DNA of 15,445 nucleotides from assembly GCA_964555285.1 (NCBI GenBank), contig CAZKRM010000057.1:1-15445 (forward strand). Reading direction: 5' to 3'. The notes below the pieces were generated by a model, which made no database searches, had not been told where the DNA came from, and saw nothing but the letters and a program-made list of their open reading frames with translations. Made by a program: the position numbers and the translations under genes. The stretch comes from JBBIQV01 sp964555285. GTDB lineage: Bacteria > Nitrospirota > Nitrospiria > Nitrospirales > Nitrospiraceae. Below, piece by piece: positions 13,888 to 15,445 of this stretch. Positions within the stretch are counted from its first letter, which is position 1, and each line of letters starts with the position of its first letter.

Positions 13888-14142
13888 ATGACCGCTGAAG
13901 AGTTGCGAGGAAAGCGAGGAAGAATGTTAAGGCACACCGATACGGAGATTCGTTGCCGCTGCGGCAACATGATGGGGCGGAGGACCATGCGAGGGATCGA
14001 AATGAAATGCCGCCGTTGCAAACGGATTCACGTGATCCCCTGGTCGATCATTGATCACTGCTGCGCGCTGACGGATGGGACCATCATGGGCGATCAGGCC
14101 CAGCCGTATCCGGCATCCTTGCCGGAAGAGGCTCGACGGTAA
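13888..14142 (+). CDS. Com-like zinc-finger protein, copy 3
   Basis: This 84-aa protein has cysteines C23, C25, C41 and C44 (IRCRCGNMM ... IEMKCRRCKRIHVIPW). It shows the same C-x-C, 16-residue spacing and CxRCKR as the copies at 999 and 7526. The 13888 ATG has GAGG 7 nt upstream; ATG 13924 (72 aa) is an alternative with AGGA close by. Its TAA overlaps the ATG of the TonB-like gene (TAATG), so the two are translationally coupled. The C-terminal third, with a CC pair and an Asp/Gln-rich tail, is not shared with the other copies. Confidence 0.78.
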   Translation: MTAEELRGKRGRMLRHTDTEIRCRCGNMMGRRTMRGIEMKCRRCKRIHVIPWSIIDHCCALTDGTIMGDQAQPYPASLPEEARR

Positions 14143-14729
14143 TGCGCCGGCAATGGGGTGGACGTGCCGTGATCGGCGCAAGTCTCCTGCTGCTGACAAG
14201 CACGCCCGGCGTTGCCGGCGAAGGGCCTGCTCCGCAGCCTGAGAACCCACCGGCAGCATGCGGCTCGTCCACGAGAGACAATCCGGTGGCGGCGCCGCCC
14301 GACGATGGCTCTTTCAAGGCAGGCACGCCCTGCCTGTCTCGAATCGAGTCCATCCCCATCGTACGAACGCCCACTATCCTGATCGAGCCGACGCACGACC
14401 CCGTCGCGACACCCAGGCCAATCGTTCGCAAGGGCATCGCCCCGGAGCTCCTCGCCTTTCTCCGCGAGATCCGCGTCAGGATTGCTGAGGCGCGAGAGTA
14501 TCCCCCGAATGCGATCACGCTCGGGTTGCAAGGAACCACGATCGTCAAGCTCACTCTGCAAACGGACAGCCACACGCACACGGTCCGCATTCGCAAGAGC
14601 TCGGGACACCACATGTTGGACGAGGCGGCGATTGAAGCCGTGCAGAAAGTACTCCCAATGAAGCCTCCGCTCGAAGCGGGGAACCGTCCACTGGAGTTGG
14701 ATATTCCGATCAGTTTCGCATTGAGGTGA
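14142..14729 (+). CDS. TonB C-terminal-domain protein without the canonical membrane anchor
   Basis: This 195-aa protein ends with a clear TonB_C domain (about 118-194): YPPNAITLGLQGTTIVKLTL, RKSSGHHMLDEAAIEAV and LELDIPISFAL. The N-terminus has a short hydrophobic stretch (GASLLLLTSTPG) followed by VAG-EG, which reads as a cleavable signal peptide. The SxxxH-type anchor used by TonB to contact ExbB/ExbD is not seen, and the linker is short without EP/KP repeats. No exbB or exbD is nearby. It may therefore be a free periplasmic TonB-like domain rather than an energy transducer. The plug-only lipoprotein gene follows after 19 nt, so the two likely work together. Confidence 0.82.
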   Translation: MRRQWGGRAVIGASLLLLTSTPGVAGEGPAPQPENPPAACGSSTRDNPVAAPPDDGSFKAGTPCLSRIESIPIVRTPTILIEPTHDPVATPRPIVRKGIAPELLAFLREIRVRIAEAREYPPNAITLGLQGTTIVKLTLQTDSHTHTVRIRKSSGHHMLDEAAIEAVQKVLPMKPPLEAGNRPLELDIPISFALR

Positions 14730-14748
14730 GCCGCAGAAACAGAGGGGC

Positions 14749-15351
14749 ATGATGAAACACAACATTGTGAGAGATGGTCGAGTGGGCATCCTCCTGTACA
14801 TCGGGATGCTGCTGATCGGATGCGGTGGGTGCGTTCGAGAGGTCGCGACGGCGCCCCTATCGAACGAACCAGGATCTGCCGCCTTTTCGGCGGAGCAGGC
14901 GGCCTATGCCGAGCAACGGCAACAGGCGCTGATCGAGCGCTGGCGCAGCCCCATCTCGAAAGTGATCGTGACCAGGGACGACATCACGCAATTTAGGGAC
15001 CGGCGGGCCGGGGACATCCTGAGACGCTTGCCGGGAGTGGTCATGTCATCGCCGGGAGTCAAGAATCGTTCGGCGCGACTGCGCGGCCTCGGCACGCAAT
15101 ACACCCAGGTGCTGATCAATGGAGAACGCATTTCCGGCGGCGGCGAGAAGAGGGAATTCGAACTGGATCGCATTCCGGCCGACATGATCGAGCGGATCGA
15201 AATCATCAAGAACCCCTCCGCAGAGTACAGCAGCGATGCCGTGGCCGGGATCGTCAACATCATTCTCCGGCAGGCTCCGGGTCCCGGGGTTCAGGAGCTG
15301 ATGGAAGAACTGCGTCGCGGAAGCGAGCCGGTCCCTCATTCCAATCCGTGA
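14749..15351 (+). CDS. Lipoprotein with a stand-alone TonB-dependent-receptor plug domain
   Basis: This 200-aa protein has a signal peptide with lipobox LIGC (Cys25), an about 40-residue helical linker (AEQAAYAEQRQQALIERW), then a full plug domain (about 68-175): VTRDDI, DILRRLPGVV, ARLRGLGTQYTQVLINGERI, RIPADMIERIEIIKNPSAEY and SSDAVAGIVNIILR. It stops about 25 residues later, with no 22-strand barrel. No TonB box is evident before the plug. Two start codons are possible (14749, 14752; AGAGGGG suits the second). It could be a membrane-tethered plug acting with the TonB-like protein, or a receptor truncated by an old mutation; the tidy lipobox and linker favour a dedicated protein. Confidence 0.8.
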   Translation: MMKHNIVRDGRVGILLYIGMLLIGCGGCVREVATAPLSNEPGSAAFSAEQAAYAEQRQQALIERWRSPISKVIVTRDDITQFRDRRAGDILRRLPGVVMSSPGVKNRSARLRGLGTQYTQVLINGERISGGGEKREFELDRIPADMIERIEIIKNPSAEYSSDAVAGIVNIILRQAPGPGVQELMEELRRGSEPVPHSNP

Positions 15352-15445
15352 TACGCGGCAAGGACTCAACGGTTGAATACATATGGGGAGCCACTACTGT
15401 CCGGTTAAAACGCGAATAGATTCAATTGGTTGCATGGTGTGCCAT

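Noticed and set aside
12141..14021. Minus-strand frames of 227-232 codons
   Set aside because: They are antisense to the NtrC-type regulator, whose motifs are unambiguous; GC-rich codon bias creates such open frames.
15352..15445. Search for a frameshifted beta-barrel after the plug domain
   Set aside because: Only a 22-codon open stretch is found, without barrel-like sequence. The window ends too soon to exclude a barrel gene further on.
1..15445. Mobile elements, CRISPR arrays, tRNA or rRNA genes
   Set aside because: No transposase, integrase, terminal inverted repeat pair, repeat-spacer array or tRNA cloverleaf was seen. The Com-like proteins resemble a phage protein but no other phage genes are present.

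Overview
The window is about 59% GC-looking, densely coded DNA from a Gram-negative bacterium: it encodes outer-membrane porin, lipoproteins, a TonB-type domain and a TonB-dependent-receptor plug. Small Com-like zinc fingers, a CotA-like multicopper oxidase and several metal-related small proteins together suggest Nitrospira or a relative (inference from gene style; no marker gene is present).

Region 1 (1-4623) is an iron/flavin module. A partial apbE (FAD:protein FMN transferase) lies on the minus strand. Divergent from it is a five-gene plus-strand operon: a Com-like zinc finger, a 493-aa porin, a lipoprotein, a periplasmic FMN-binding protein with the SGAT flavinylation motif (the expected ApbE substrate), and a four-helix membrane protein with a histidine-rich helix. 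A good sigma-70 promoter overlapped by a near-perfect Fur-box-like palindrome drives the operon, and a strong intrinsic terminator closes it. My reading is an iron-regulated extracytoplasmic flavin electron-transfer system.

Region 2 (4624-7320) has a stand-alone HD-GYP protein flanked by terminators, then a Tat-exported multicopper oxidase with all copper ligands and a perfect hairpin over its stop codon.

Region 3 (7350-10307) is a run of small genes: a Bfd-like [2Fe-2S] ferredoxin, a second Com-like protein, a 39-aa ORF, a zinc ribbon, a peroxiredoxin-fold protein without its peroxidatic cysteine, more Cys-rich or membrane mini-proteins, a possible TTG-initiated lipoprotein, and a ZIP-family metal transporter.

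Region 4 (10308-13872) is a two-component system (membrane histidine kinase and NtrC-type sigma-54 activator). A near-consensus sigma-54 promoter and an upstream palindrome precede it, which suggests autoregulation; a terminator follows.

Region 5 (13888-15351) has a third Com-like protein overlapping a TonB C-terminal-domain protein that lacks the usual membrane anchor, then a lipoprotein consisting essentially of a TonB-dependent-receptor plug domain with no barrel. The unifying theme is envelope redox and metal (mainly iron) handling.
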